Assembly: GCF_036884655.1 (NCBI RefSeq)
Contig: NC_088345.1
Location: 20,975,001 to 21,039,000 of the forward strand
Origin: Musa acuminata AAA Group
Taxonomy: Eukaryota; Streptophyta; Magnoliopsida; Zingiberales; Musaceae
Length of the DNA stretch: 64,000 nt
Direction of reading: 5' to 3'
Shown here: positions 34,119-45,399 of the stretch, piece by piece
How positions within the stretch are numbered: position 1 is the first letter of the stretch
Layout: every line of letters begins with the position of its first letter
Translations under genes and position numbers: made by a program
Notes under the pieces: generated by a model
The model's database searches: none
Told to the model about the DNA's origin: nothing
What the model saw: only the letters and a program-made list of their open reading frames with translations

Positions 34119-37100
34119 ATGGCATCTGAGGAGGCAATCAATACTAAATTTGAAGCCTTTGAGGCACGAATGGAGGATAAGATTCGGACTCTCCTTACCG
34201 AATTCAATTTGGGCCGACCACCAAGCCCGAAGAAATCACATCAATGAGAGAGCTCTCACCAATCACATCATGCCCAAAGAGATAACTTCCAAGAGAGGGG
34301 AGGCTCTATGACCGACCCCAACTATTCGCGCATGAGAGTGGACTTCCCTAGATGGGAAGAAGGAGACCCAATTGGTTGGATTTCGCGCACGGAGCGATAT
34401 TTTCGGTACCATAAAACTGTGAATGCATCCATGGTGGAAATTGCAGCTAAACATCTTGAAGGGGATGCCATACAATGGTTTGACTAGTTTGAACACACTT
34501 ATGGAGTCCTTTCATGGTGACAATTCAAAGAAGGACTACTGATCCGCTTCGGACCAACTTATTACGAGAACATTGACGGACAACTAGCAAAGATCCGACA
34601 AACCTCCACCATTCAGGAGTACCAAACCAGGTTTGAAAGGTTATCTAATCAAACTCATGATTGGTCTAAAAAATAGCTATTGGGGACTTTTATTGAGGGC
34701 TTAAAGTCGGAGATCCGGGGAGAAGTTAAGGCGCGACAACCATACACGCTTATGGCAGCCATCTCTTTCGCACGACTTCAAGAGGAGCGATTGAACCATG
34801 AAGCCCGGAGGACTAGGATCACTCCACGACCTACAACACTAAAGCCCTCAGCCCCCCCTACTATCAACCAAGTCCCTGCACCGAAAAGGTTAACAAGAGA
34901 AGAACTTCGGGAGCGATCTACGAAGGGGTTATGGTGGCATTGCGATGAGCCGTGGAGCCACGAGCATCGTTGTAAAAAAGGTAGACTTCTTATGATTGAA
35001 CCAGTAGAAGAAGAGATCATTGAACATCTAGAAGAGAGCCTTGAATATGAAGAAGATATGGAAGAAGAGCCACAGCCGACCGACATTACGGTACACGCAC
35101 TAGCCGGCTACTCAAACCCACAAACGATGAAAGTTGGAGGCCTTCTCAAACAACAGCCGATCACTGTTCTCATCGACACGGGTAGCACTAATAACTTCCT
35201 GAATAGTAAGGTTGCTGCTCGGATGGCACTGCATATTGAAGGTTGCAGCAAGTTCGATGTAAAGGTTGCCGACGGCAGAATCCTAAAGTGCGACCAAAGA
35301 TGCCCGCAGGTGAAACTATTACTGCAAGACTAAGAAATTATCACTGATTTCTTCCTCCTACCAATTGATGACTATGAGGCCGTGCTTGGCATAGAATGGC
35401 TGACTACACTAGGTGATGTCTCTTGGAACTTTTCCAAATTAATTATGAAATTCTATTGTAAGGGCAAACAGATCATCCTACGAGGGAAGCGTGGAAGCAA
35501 CGTAACCACCGTTTCGACCCAACGAATAGAGAAAGTTTTGCACAAGGTAAATGGTGGCTTTTTGATGCATCTCCAGCCACAACCAGAAGAGAAGAAAATA
35601 GATATTGAAGATCAAAATCTTGCCCAATTTCTTACTGAATTTGCCGACATATTTGCTGAACCACACGGTCTTCCTCCTTCTCGGCAACATGACCATCGAA
35701 TTCCAATCCTTCTAGGCAAGCCACCAGCGAACACTCGATCGTACCGATATCCTCACCTCCAGAAAGATAAAATTGAAAAGATCGTAAAGGAGATGCTTGA
35801 AACAGGGGTGATTCGGCCAAGTTGCAGTCCCTATTTCTCACCGGTGCTACTTGTACGCAAGAAGGACGGAACTTGGCGGATGTGCATCGACTACCGAGCT
35901 TTAAATTGGCATCACCGTCAAGGACAAGTACCCAATACTAGTGGTGGATGAACTTCTTGATGAATTGAAAGGAGCTCGAGTCTTCACGAAGTTGGACCTC
36001 CGATCCGGTTACCACCAAATTCGGGTATGTGACAATGACATTCCAAAAACTGCATTTCGCACACATGATGGCTATTATGAATTCTTGGTAATGCCTTTTG
36101 GGCTCACTAATGCTCCTTCAACCTTTCAAAGTCTCATGAACGATATTTTTCGGAGCTTTCTTCGTAAATTTGTGTTTGTATTTTTCGATGATATTCTCGT
36201 TTACAACACTTCTCTTGAGACTCACTTTCAGCATTTACGGATTGTTTTGACGATCCTTCAGGAGAATACTCTTTTTGTTAAGCAACCAAAGTGCAGCTTT
36301 CTCCAGCAAAAAGTAGAGTACCTTGGGCATATAATATCAGAAGAAGGAGTGGCGGTAGACCCAACAAAAATCGAGGCAATGCAAGGCTGGCCGAAACCTA
36401 CAAACGTGAAATTACTGCGGGGGTTCCTTGGACTAACGGGCTACTACCGAAAATTTGTTAAGGACTATGGGAAGATCAGTGCACCACTCACTTCTTTATT
36501 GAAAAAAAATGCTTTTCAATGGTCAGACAAAGCCTCTGCTGCCTTCGACAAACTTAAAGCAGCCATGACAACGACGCTGGTGCTTGCGCTACCAGATTTC
36601 AATAGACCCTTCATCATTGAGGCCAACGCATCTGGAGTCAGAATTGGAGCTGTTTTCATGCAAAATGGTTGACCACTCACATACACTAGCAAGGCATTAT
36701 CTCCCTCCCATCAAAACATGTCAGTATATGATAAGGAGATGCTCGCCATTATACACGCAGTAACGAGGTGGAGACCCTACCTGATCGGCCGACGATTTCA
36801 AATTAAAACTGACCATAAAAGCCTTAAGTACTTTTTGGAGCAAAAGATATCATCCCCTGAGCAGCAAAAATGGGTAACCAAACTTCTTGGATTTGATTAT
36901 GAAATTATTTACAAAAAGGGGAAAGAAAATATTGTTGCAGATGCACTCTCACGGCTACCTAAACAAGCTAAGGTTTCAGCCATCTCCCTTCCTACCACCG
37001 GTCTCCTCAAGGACATTAGGGAAGAATGGAAGAAGGATCCAGAGATCAACAACATCATAAAAAAATTGGAGGAGGATCCAAGTGCAATAGCCCACTACAC

Positions 37101-37372
37101 CTGGGATTCGAGGGATCTACGCTACAAAGGTCGCATTGTGCCTATACCTGACTCCCCTTGTATCACAATCATCTTACATGAAATGCACTCCATACCTTCA
37201 GCAAGGCACTCTGGATTCCTAAAAACCTATAAAAGAGTGAAGCAAAATTTTTATTGGAGAGGGATGAAAAAAATTATTGCTGAATATGTGGTACAGTGTG
37301 ATGTATGTCCACAGCACAAGGGTGAAACTATGGCAAATCTAGGGAAGCTACAACCACTACCCATACCAGACT
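34119..37372 (+). pseudogene. gag-pol: Chromovirus 2 gag-pol, first part
   Basis: The start is the ATG at 34119 (MASEEAINTKFEAFEARMED). Gag is interrupted by stops near 34245 and 34486, the TGA near 34517 and the TAG at 34674. Then come the knuckle (WWHCDEPWSHEHRC, first Cys changed to Trp) and protease LIDTGSTNNFLN (34680-35333), and reverse transcriptase in two frames (35382-35951, then 35941-36672, a one-base shift near 35906). The reverse transcriptase keeps [28 protein letters not shown] and the catalytic FFDD. A TGA at 36670 lies before RNase H (YDKEMLAIIHA, KTDHKSLKYFLE) and the integrase zinc-binding start (36718-37372). Element G interrupts integrase after PIPD. Confidence 0.88.
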
Positions 37373-37499
37373 TGTTAGGATCGAGAGCACTAAGAGGGGG
37401 GGGGTGAATTAGTGCAGCGGAAATCTTACAATAATTTAAAAACCAAAAGCTGTGTTCGTTCAAAAACTATTATGATGCAAAAGCAAATTCTCAGTTTGT

Positions 37500-37785
37500 A
37501 TCTAAGTGCAGTTTGCGTCTAAGCGCAGATTGCGTTTAAGCGCAGTTTTGCGTCTAAGCGCAGTTTTGCGTCTAAGCGCAGTTTTGTGTCTAAACTCAGA
37601 TTTACGTCTAAATGCAGATTTACGTCTAAACGGAGATTTACGTCTAAACGCAGATTTACGTCTAAACGCAGTTTTACGTCTAAACGCAGATTTACGTCTA
37701 AACGCAGTTTTACGTCTAAACGCAGATTTACGTCTAAACGCAGTTTTACGTCTAGACGCAGATTTACGTCTAAACTTTGAAACTC
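37500..37785 (-). repeat. 18-bp tandem array in the 3' LTR of G
   Basis: Tandem units of the type ACGTCTAAACGCAGATTT and ACGTCTAAACGCAGTTTT on the plus strand. It is one unit shorter than the copy in the other LTR (45400-45703). It is open in several frames only because the unit length is a multiple of three. Confidence 0.9.
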
Positions 37786-38491
37786 GTTTGTATACTCGCA
37801 GAAGGTAGTATGCAGTTGAAATCAAGATGTAAACGTGAACTGAAATCTGATGATTGAGCGAGGAAAGCCGATTTACGTCTGAATGCAGTTTTACGTCTAA
37901 ATGTTGAAACTCGTTCGTAAAATCGTAGAGGACAGATTGCAGTTATTAATAGGATTAAAATGTAAGCGTAAACTGCAAAGAAGCTCGTTCGTAAAAGCAC
38001 GGAAAACAGTTCTGCAGAATCAAACGTAAACGTAAACTGTAATGTATGAAAATACGAATTTACGTCTGAATGCAGATTTGGAAGAACAGCACTTAGAACT
38101 TGTTCGTGAAAGCGCAGAGAGCAGTAGTGATGAGGGAGGTTTGCAGTAATGATAAAGTGCTCGAAAATAAACGCAAACCAGAGATTTAGAGTGGTTCGGT
38201 CAGCCTTGACCTACTCCACTTTTGGCTTCCTCCACCGATGAGGTTGCCGACGTCAACTAGGTGCCTTCCTTCAATGGGCGAAGGCCAAACTTCCCTCTTA
38301 CAGTTTCTCTCCTTTTGACAGGCTTAGGAGACAACCTTTACAGACCTTTCTCTCCTCACTTTACAATTGAAAACTTGAAGAACAGAAGGAGGAGACTTAA
38401 AGGCTTTACAACACTTTTGAGCTCTTAGAATCACAGAAAAGATCAAGATTTCGGTATGGGTCTGTGTCTTTTCAGTGCTGAATGGGTGGGG

Positions 38492-38499
38492 TATTTATA
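38492..38499 (-). promoter_or_regulatory. TATA box of the 3' LTR of element G
   Basis: Minus-strand TATAAATA in the context GCATATAAATACCCC. One base upstream differs from the 5' LTR and from element A (GCCTATAAATA). Confidence 0.7.
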
Positions 38500-38559
38500 T
38501 GCCCCAACCCAATTCAAAATTCGAGCTCAAAACGATCAAATCGATCAAATCCCAGAATT

Positions 38560-39160
38560 CTGGGATCAGGCGGTTGCACCTCTCGACTGGAGAGGTGGCA
38601 CCGCCTGGCAGAGCTCGAAGACTGAGCTCTGCCGATTACTTCTCTCTGCCAGAGCTCGAAGACTGAGCTCGATGGTTGCATCACCTGGCAGAGCTCGAAG
38701 ACTGAGCTTGGTGATTGCATCACCTGGCAGAGCTCGAAACTGAGCTCGGTGGTTGCATCACCTGGCAGAGCTCCAAGCTGAGCTCAGGCTGATCCACCTC
38801 TCTGCCAGAGCTCGAAGACTGAGCTCGGTGATTGCATCACCTGGCAGAGCTCGAGACTGAGCTCAGGCTGATGCACCTCTCTGCCAGAGCTCGAAGACTG
38901 AGCTCGGTGGTTGCATCGCCTGGCAGAGCTCGAAACTTGAGCTCTGGCGGTGCTACCTCTTGGCAGAGGAGGTTGCACCGCCCAGTCTAGCTCGAAGACT
39001 GAGCTCTGGGCGGTTGCACCTCTCGGCTGGGGCGGTTGCACCTCCCAGCCTCGTAGCCCTGGCGGTTGCACCTCCTGGCTGGGGCGGTTGCACCTCCCAA
39101 CCCCACAGCCCAGGCGGTTACACCTCCTGGCTGGGGCGGTTGCACCTCCTGGTGCAATCA
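38560..39160 (-). repeat. GC-rich palindromic cluster in U3 of G
   Basis: Repeats of GAGCTCGAAGACTGAGCTC type and of GGCGGTTGCACC type recur at short intervals upstream of the TATA box. They match the cluster at 5150-5735 of element A in type and order. Confidence 0.83.
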
Positions 39161-39677
39161 GGGTCCGAATGGTTCACTCCATTCGGCCCACTTTGAATCT
39201 TTTCAGGGGCCCAATTGCCCCAAGATTAAGCTAATGGGATCACCTCCCATTTTCATGCTTAATCATCATGCTAACTACGATTAACTCTAAGACAACTTCT
39301 GCAGTTTTGCTCCGATGCGTCAATCGCTTCTTCCGGCGAGTTTCCTGCCAACTTCCGTCGATCAACCGATAACCCTCGGTGATCCTTCTGCGGACATCCG
39401 GCATACTCCTGGACTTTGCGACGATCCACTTGGCGAGTTCCGACGAGCTTCGCTTGGCAAGCTTCTGGACTTCTCGGATCTGTTCTCTCTGAACCTCCGA
39501 CGACCGTCCAAACTTCCGTCGAACTCTCGAACTCCCAACGTGATCATGATCTTGACTCCGGCGCAACACCTGCTGCTTGTCTTACTCTCATCGTAGTTAA
39601 TCCTGCACACTTATCTCAACACATAGATTAGATAACAAATGACAATTGACTTCATCATCAAAATCCGAGATTCAACA

Positions 39678-40587
39678 ATCTCCCCCTTTTTGATGATGAC
39701 AATCAATTGATAAAGGAGTTGTCCTTAACTCCCCCTATCTATATGCCATAGTTGAGATAAGTCAACCTTGAATTCAAGACCTAAGAATTCAAGTGACGTA
39801 TTGATAAGTTAGATCAGTTAAACTTATCAATGCTCCCATCATGATGCCCATCATGATGTATCTCTTCAAGAATGATGTCAAGGCATGACATACATCATCA
39901 AGTTTGTATGATAGTGTTTGTAACCATTCATCATGTAATCATATAAAGCTACGAAGGACTTTTTACATGATGCACACATTTGAGATTTTCTAGCAAGTTT
40001 GCATTTTCTTCACAATATCAAATCAAGATATGATGCAAACTATAGCACATGTTCACATATCTCTTGGTGATGCAAGGATGGCATGACATTGTTTATAGCA
40101 TCACTCAAGTATTTGCAACTATGACATAGATATGATTATGGCAGTTCAGCTATGACATAGTGTTTATCAATTCATATGTTCACATATCTCTTGGTGATGC
40201 AAGGATGGCATAACATTGTTTATAGCATCACTCAAGTATTTGCAACTATGACATAGATATGATTATGGCAGTTCAGCTATGACATAGTGTTTATCAATTC
40301 ATATGTTTCTCCCCCTTTGTCATCAACAAAAAGCATGATAGCATTATCAAGCATATAAAGGAAGTCATGACACATATATCTCTTTATTGTTTTTGCTTGA
40401 CGGAGGAAAGTCATTTTCCAAAGAGTTTTCATAAGAGTGTACGGGAACATCCCATTTTTAGCATACAACCCGAAAAATGAACTTCTTACATGCATTTGGT
40501 TAAAAATATTTGTCACATAATTTGCAACATGTTATTTGATCAAGCGTTGTCAAGGCATGTAATAGTAATAACATTCGAAAAATAATT
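39678..40587 (-). other. Polypurine tracts and non-coding 3' region of element G
   Basis: ATCTCCCCCTTTTTGA (39678-39693) is the final polypurine tract in reverse complement. Others lie at 39730-39736 and 40310-40318 (TCTCCCCCTTTGTCATCAAC). The stretch 40051-40177 is repeated in tandem at 40178-40304 (127-bp period) with few changes. Unlike the gag-only elements, this region is under 1 kb and lacks the reiterated GCTAGC motif. Confidence 0.8.
40051..40304. repeat. Tandem duplication of 127 bp inside element G
   Basis: GTTCACATATCTCTTGGTGA begins at 40051 and again at 40178, and the following sequence is nearly identical through to CAATTCATAT. It lies in non-coding DNA between pol and the polypurine tract. 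Confidence 0.9.
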
Positions 40588-43575
40588 TTAAGTATTCGGA
40601 CACATCAACATTCCTAATTCTCTTCTTATGTAATCAAATTGTTCTTCACATAGGGGTTTTGTGAAGATATCAGCTAGTTGATGTTTGGTATCAATAAACT
40701 CTATGGTTACATCATGATTAGTGACATGATCTCGTATAAAGTGATGTCTAATATCAATGTGTTTTGTTCTTGAGTGTTGTATAGGATTTTTAGTTAAGCA
40801 TATTGCACTCGTGTTATCACATTTAATGGGAATATCTTTAAGATTCACTTTGTAATCTTCTAAAGTGTTTTTCATCCATACAACTTGTGCACAGCATGCA
40901 CTTGCTGCAATGTATTCAGCTTCGGTTGTTGATAGGGCAACCGAGTTTTGTTTCTTAGATGACCAGGATACAAGGGCATGTCCTAAAAATTGATATGATC
41001 CTGATGTGCTTTTTCTGTCTAGTTTACAGCCAGCGAAGTCCGCATCAGCATAGGCTGTTAATTCAAAATTTTCTGATTTTGGGTACCATAATCCTAGATT
41101 GGTAGTTCCATTAAGATATCTGAGTATTCTTTTGACTGCTTTGAGATGAGATATCTTAGGGTCTGATTGAAATCTAGCACAAAGTCCTACACTGAACATG
41201 ATGTCTGGTCTGGTGGCAGTGAGGTAAAGTAAACTTCCTATCATACCCCTATAGGTTTTTTGATCGAAGCTTTCTCCATTCTCATCAATTTCTAACTTAG
41301 TGGAGGTGCTCATAGGGGTGTCAATGGCTTTTGAATTATTCATTTTGAACTTCTTTAGCAAACTCACAGCATATTTGGTTTGACTAATAAAGATGCCATT
41401 GCTTAGTTGTTTGATTTGTAGGCCTAAGAAGAATGTTAACTCTCCCATTAGACTCATTTCGAATTCATGACTCATAGTTTTCGCAAAGGATTCACAAAGA
41501 GATTCATTTGTAGAACCAAAGATAATATCATCAACATAAATCTGAACAATGAGAAAATCATTTTCAAAATTCTTGATAAACAATGTAGTATCAACCTTGC
41601 CTTTTATGAAATTATTTTCAATGAGAAAAGAGCTAAGTCTCTCATACCAAGCCCTTGGGGCTTGTTTTAAACCATAGAGAGCTTTAGTTAATCTAAACAC
41701 ATGATTAGGGTAGCCATTATTTTCAAATCCAGGAGGTTGTTCAACATAAACTTCTTCGGAAATGAAACCATTTAGAAAAACGCTTTTAACATCCATTTGA
41801 AATAACTTAAAATTATTGCAACTAGCGTAGGCAAGGAGCATCCTTATGGCTTCCAATCGAGCCACAGGTGCGAAGGTTTCTTCGTAATCGATACCTTCTT
41901 CTTTGTTGAAACCTTTGGCCACTAATTTAGCCTTGTTTCTAACCACGATACCATTTTCATCTTGCTTGTTTCTAAAGACCCATTTAGTACCAATTACTAA
42001 ATGGTCATTTGGCCTAGGAACAAGCGTCCACACCTCATTTCTCTCAAATTGATTTAATTCATCTTGCATTGCGATAATCCATGAATCATCTTTCATGGCT
42101 TCATCAACACATTTGGGTTCAATTTGGGAGAGAAAAGTGGCGTTGGCACAAAAGTTTTTAAAAGAAGATCGTGTTTGAACCCCCTTTGATGTGTCTCCTA
42201 GGATTAGCTCCTTAGGATGAGCATCTATATACTTCCAATCCTTGGGTAAGGATGTTTTGGAAGTGGATGCAACCAAGTTGCTGGTTGGAGACGGGGTTTC
42301 GTTTAAATTCAAGGAATCAAAATTAACATCATCATCAAGATCATTTTTCTTAATTTCTGAAATCTCATTGAAAACAACATGGATGGATTCTTCAATAATT
42401 AAGGTTCTTTTATTGAAGATGCGAAAAGCTTTAGAAACCGAAGAATAACCAAGAAAGATTCCTTCATCAGATTTAGCATCGAATTTTCCTAAGTTATCCT
42501 TTTCATTCAAGATAAAACACTTACACCCAAAGACTTTAAAATATGAGACATTGGGTTTTTTGTTATTCCATAACTCATAAGGAGTTTTGGTGAGTAAGGG
42601 TCTTACTAGGACTCTATTTAAAATATAGCATGCAGTGTTTACAGCTTCGGCCCAAAAATATTTGGGTAGGCTATGTTCATTCAACATGGTTCTTGCCATT
42701 TCTTGTAAATTTCGATTTTTTCTTTCTACTACCCCATTTTGTTGAGGATTTCTTGGAGTAGAGAAGTTATGGTTGTATCCGTTGAGTTCACAGAATTCTT
42801 GGAAGTCATGGTTTTGAAATTCTCCACCGTGATCACTTCTAATTGACGAAATCATAGATTCCTTCTCATTTTGAACAAGTTTACAAAACTTGGTAAAATG
42901 TCTAAAGCATTCATTTTTTTGTTTTAAGAAGTAGGTCCATGTATATCTGCTGTAGTCATCAATAATGACAAAGGCGTATTTGCTACCTCCTAGACTCGAT
43001 GTAGAGATTGGTCCGAACAAGTCCATATGGATCAATTGTAAGGGCCTAGAGGTGCTTATTTGATTCTTAGCTTTGAAGCTACCCCTAATTTGCTTACCTA
43101 ATTGGCAAGCATCACATACATTATCTTTGATGAACTTGATATGAGGAATTCCTCTTACAAGTTCTCTAGATGATACTTGATTGATTAGTTTCATGCTAGC
43201 ATGACCTAATCTTCTATGCCATAGCCAAGCATCCTCATTCATAACGGCAAAGCACATTTCATCACATAAGTCATTGATGTCAATAGTGTATACGTTGTTT
43301 TGTTTTAATGCAATCATAGATATATTTTTGTGTGGTTTTTCAATGATGCAGGCATTAGATTCAAATCTTATAATATATCCTTTATCACATAATTGACTAA
43401 TGCTCAAGAGGTTATGTTTTAAACCATCAACTAGTAAAACATCTTCAATAGAGAGGTTGGATTTGTTACCTATGGTTCCTTTGCCAATGATTTTACCCTT
43501 GTTGTTGTCTCCGAAGGTGACATATCCTTCGTCTATGCTAGAGAGCTTAGAGAATTGAGATGGATCTCCGGTCAT
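40588..43575 (-). CDS. pol: Sirevirus Pol: protease end, integrase, reverse transcriptase, RNase H
   Basis: The frame is open for 995 residues from its first Met. That Met is unlikely to be a true start, because the protease catalytic motif DSGCSRH lies just upstream in the same frame, after the gag TAG at 43641-43639. Seen in order: the protease remainder (1-60), pre-integrase/zinc-binding H120, H125, C154, C157, the integrase triad D185, D248, E284, the linker, reverse transcriptase with FQMD (D595) and YVDD (680-683), and RNase H with D843, E885, D920. The end is LADIFTKPL...LGMLMCPNT, typical of Sireviruses. The product would be expressed as a Gag-Pol fusion by stop suppression and processed in virus-like particles. 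No stops or frameshifts are seen, so activity is possible. Confidence 0.93.
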   Translation of the reverse strand: MTGDPSQFSKLSSIDEGYVTFGDNNKGKIIGKGTIGNKSNLSIEDVLLVDGLKHNLLSISQLCDKGYIIRFESNACIIEKPHKNISMIALKQNNVYTIDINDLCDEMCFAVMNEDAWLWHRRLGHASMKLINQVSSRELVRGIPHIKFIKDNVCDACQLGKQIRGSFKAKNQISTSRPLQLIHMDLFGPISTSSLGGSKYAFVIIDDYSRYTWTYFLKQKNECFRHFTKFCKLVQNEKESMISSIRSDHGGEFQNHDFQEFCELNGYNHNFSTPRNPQQNGVVERKNRNLQEMARTMLNEHSLPKYFWAEAVNTACYILNRVLVRPLLTKTPYELWNNKKPNVSYFKVFGCKCFILNEKDNLGKFDAKSDEGIFLGYSSVSKAFRIFNKRTLIIEESIHVVFNEISEIKKNDLDDDVNFDSLNLNETPSPTSNLVASTSKTSLPKDWKYIDAHPKELILGDTSKGVQTRSSFKNFCANATFLSQIEPKCVDEAMKDDSWIIAMQDELNQFERNEVWTLVPRPNDHLVIGTKWVFRNKQDENGIVVRNKAKLVAKGFNKEEGIDYEETFAPVARLEAIRMLLAYASCNNFKLFQMDVKSVFLNGFISEEVYVEQPPGFENNGYPNHVFRLTKALYGLKQAPRAWYERLSSFLIENNFIKGKVDTTLFIKNFENDFLIVQIYVDDIIFGSTNESLCESFAKTMSHEFEMSLMGELTFFLGLQIKQLSNGIFISQTKYAVSLLKKFKMNNSKAIDTPMSTSTKLEIDENGESFDQKTYRGMIGSLLYLTATRPDIMFSVGLCARFQSDPKISHLKAVKRILRYLNGTTNLGLWYPKSENFELTAYADADFAGCKLDRKSTSGSYQFLGHALVSWSSKKQNSVALSTTEAEYIAASACCAQVVWMKNTLEDYKVNLKDIPIKCDNTSAICLTKNPIQHSRTKHIDIRHHFIRDHVTNHDVTIEFIDTKHQLADIFTKPLCEEQFDYIRRELGMLMCPNT

Positions 43576-43638
43576 ATGCCTTGAGCATCCACTATCAAGG
43601 TACCATTTCTTGCTCCTAGCTTGCGATTGTTTAGTTTT

Positions 43639-45222
43639 CTACAAGAAAGGATGATGTTTAGGTACCCATTTGCTTTTGGGTGCCTCATAAATAGATCTAC
43701 ATTTTCTATCATGTTGCATAGAGTTTATCATGGTTCCTTTAGGAACCCAAATTAATTTGTTTGGACTTATTTTCTTGAATGGACAACAATGTGTCTTGTG
43801 TCCAGATTTGCAACAAAAGTTGCACTTGGTTTGGTGTTGAACATGTAAGATGGGGCCTTTTACAAAGGTAGTTGGATTTCGGTGAGGACTCCTCATAAAT
43901 CCAATCCCACTTCTTTTGGGAGCATGACCCTTATTTGTAAGGATCATGTTTAATGACTTGCTACCAACCTCGAATTTCTTCAAGGTGTCCTTAAGTAGCA
44001 AGTTTTCTTTTTGTATAGTTTCTAAATCATGACATTTGATACATGAATTTAAACTATCATGATGTTCGACTTTTAGCTTATCAAACTCACAAGTAAGATT
44101 ATCATGTACCTTTTTTAGCAACTTGTATTTTCTATTTATAACTTTGCATTCATCAAATAAATCATGGAAGACATTTAATAATTCATCGAAAGATAAATCA
44201 GCATCTAATAAATCCGTTACCTCCTCTTCGATGGCCATAAAGGCGTAATGAGCAACTTGCTCGGTGTTGGACTCTTCTTCTTCAGATGCGCTCGAATCAT
44301 CCCATGTTGCTTGGAGCGCCTTCTTCTTTGTTGTTCTTTTCTTGACTTGGGGACAATCACTTTTGTAGTGTCCCGGCTTTTTACATTCGTAGCAGATCAC
44401 TTGGTCCTTCTTAGGTTCAAGTTTATTTTTCACATCGTTTTTAAACTTGTTTCTTTTGAAGAATTTCTTAAACTTTCTTGTCAAAAGTGCCAAGTCATCT
44501 TCACAATCCTCATCACTTGAGTTTTCTCTCAAGTGGCATTCAGAAGTTTTAAGTGCCATATCCTTCCTGTTCTTTGGAAGGATGTCTTCTTGCTCTTCAT
44601 GAGCTTTGCAGGTCATTTCGTAGGTCATTAATGACCCGATTAGTTCTTCAAGAGGGAAATTTCGCAGATCTTTTGCCTCTTGAATAGCGGTGACTTTAGG
44701 ATCCCAACTCTTAGGAAGGGATCTTAGTATCTTATTAACAAGCTCAAAATCCGAAAAGCTCTTTCCGAGTCCTTTTAGACCGTTGACGACATCCGTGAAA
44801 CGGGTAAACATGTCGCCAATGGTTTCACTCGGTTTCATTCGGAAAAGTTCAAAAGAATGCAGCAATAGATTGATTTTTGACTCTTTCACTCTACTTGTGC
44901 CCTCGTGGGTCACTTCAAGTGTGTGCCAAATATCAAAAGCAGTTTCGCAAGTTGAAACACGATTAAACTCGTTTTTATCAAGTGCGCAAAATAAGGCATT
45001 CATAGCCTTTGCATTAAGAGCGAAAGCCTTCTTTTCCAACTCATTCCAATCGATCATTGGAAGAGAAGACTTTGAAAAACCGTTTTCAACAAGGTTCCAC
45101 AGTTCAAAATCCATAGAAATCAGAAAGATCCTCATTCGGGTCTTCCAGTAAGTGTAGTCCGTTCCACTGAACATGGGTGGACGTGTAATCGAATGCCCCT
45201 CTTGGTTTCCGGCGTATGCCAT
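43639..45222 (-). CDS. gag: Sirevirus Gag, full length with two zinc knuckles
   Basis: 527 residues starting at the ATG 36 bases after the primer-binding site. The capsid-like copia Gag domain covers about 15-205 (DYTYWKTRM, ALFCALDKNEFNR, FRMKPSETIGDMFTRF). An acidic linker carries LPKNRKDM, then the first CCHC knuckle C277-C280-H285-C290. A coiled-coil-like region covers about 340-425, and a second knuckle-like motif C467-C470-H475-C480 precedes the end SKWVPKHHPFL. The frame closes with a single TAG, and the codons after it continue in the same frame into protease (KWYLDSGCSRHM). Gag should form the particle and bind element RNA. The long C-terminal part after the first knuckle is absent from the gag-only elements A, D and E. 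Confidence 0.93.
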   Translation of the reverse strand: MAYAGNQEGHSITRPPMFSGTDYTYWKTRMRIFLISMDFELWNLVENGFSKSSLPMIDWNELEKKAFALNAKAMNALFCALDKNEFNRVSTCETAFDIWHTLEVTHEGTSRVKESKINLLLHSFELFRMKPSETIGDMFTRFTDVVNGLKGLGKSFSDFELVNKILRSLPKSWDPKVTAIQEAKDLRNFPLEELIGSLMTYEMTCKAHEEQEDILPKNRKDMALKTSECHLRENSSDEDCEDDLALLTRKFKKFFKRNKFKNDVKNKLEPKKDQVICYECKKPGHYKSDCPQVKKRTTKKKALQATWDDSSASEEEESNTEQVAHYAFMAIEEEVTDLLDADLSFDELLNVFHDLFDECKVINRKYKLLKKVHDNLTCEFDKLKVEHHDSLNSCIKCHDLETIQKENLLLKDTLKKFEVGSKSLNMILTNKGHAPKRSGIGFMRSPHRNPTTFVKGPILHVQHQTKCNFCCKSGHKTHCCPFKKISPNKLIWVPKGTMINSMQHDRKCRSIYEAPKSKWVPKHHPFL

Positions 45223-45258
45223 CTCTCTTGGGTTTTAATCCTTTAGAGAGTTAACCTT

Positions 45259-45270
45259 GCTCTGATACCA
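45259..45270 (-). other. Primer-binding site of element G
   Basis: Minus-strand TGGTATCAGAGC two bases from the LTR end; initiator tRNA-Met type. Confidence 0.93.
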
Positions 45271-45399
45271 ATTGTTAGGATCGAGAGCACTAAGAGGGGG
45301 GGGTGAATTAGTGCAGCGGAAATCTTACAATAATTTAAAAACCAAAAGCTGCGTTCATTCAAAAACTATTATGATGCAAAAGCAAATTCTCAGTTTGTA

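Larger units (their letters stand above)
37373..39677 (-). repeat. 3' LTR of element G
   Basis: 2305 bp, TGTTAGGATCG to GAGATTCAACA on the plus strand. In minus-strand order it has U3 with a GC-rich palindromic cluster (39160-38560), a TATA box (38499-38492) and the R/U5 18-bp array (37780-37500). It is the same LTR family as element A. Confidence 0.93.

Noticed and set aside
40277..40516. 79-codon frame between pol and the 3' LTR of G
   Set aside because: It overlaps the tandem duplication and a polypurine tract and has no counterpart in other copies.
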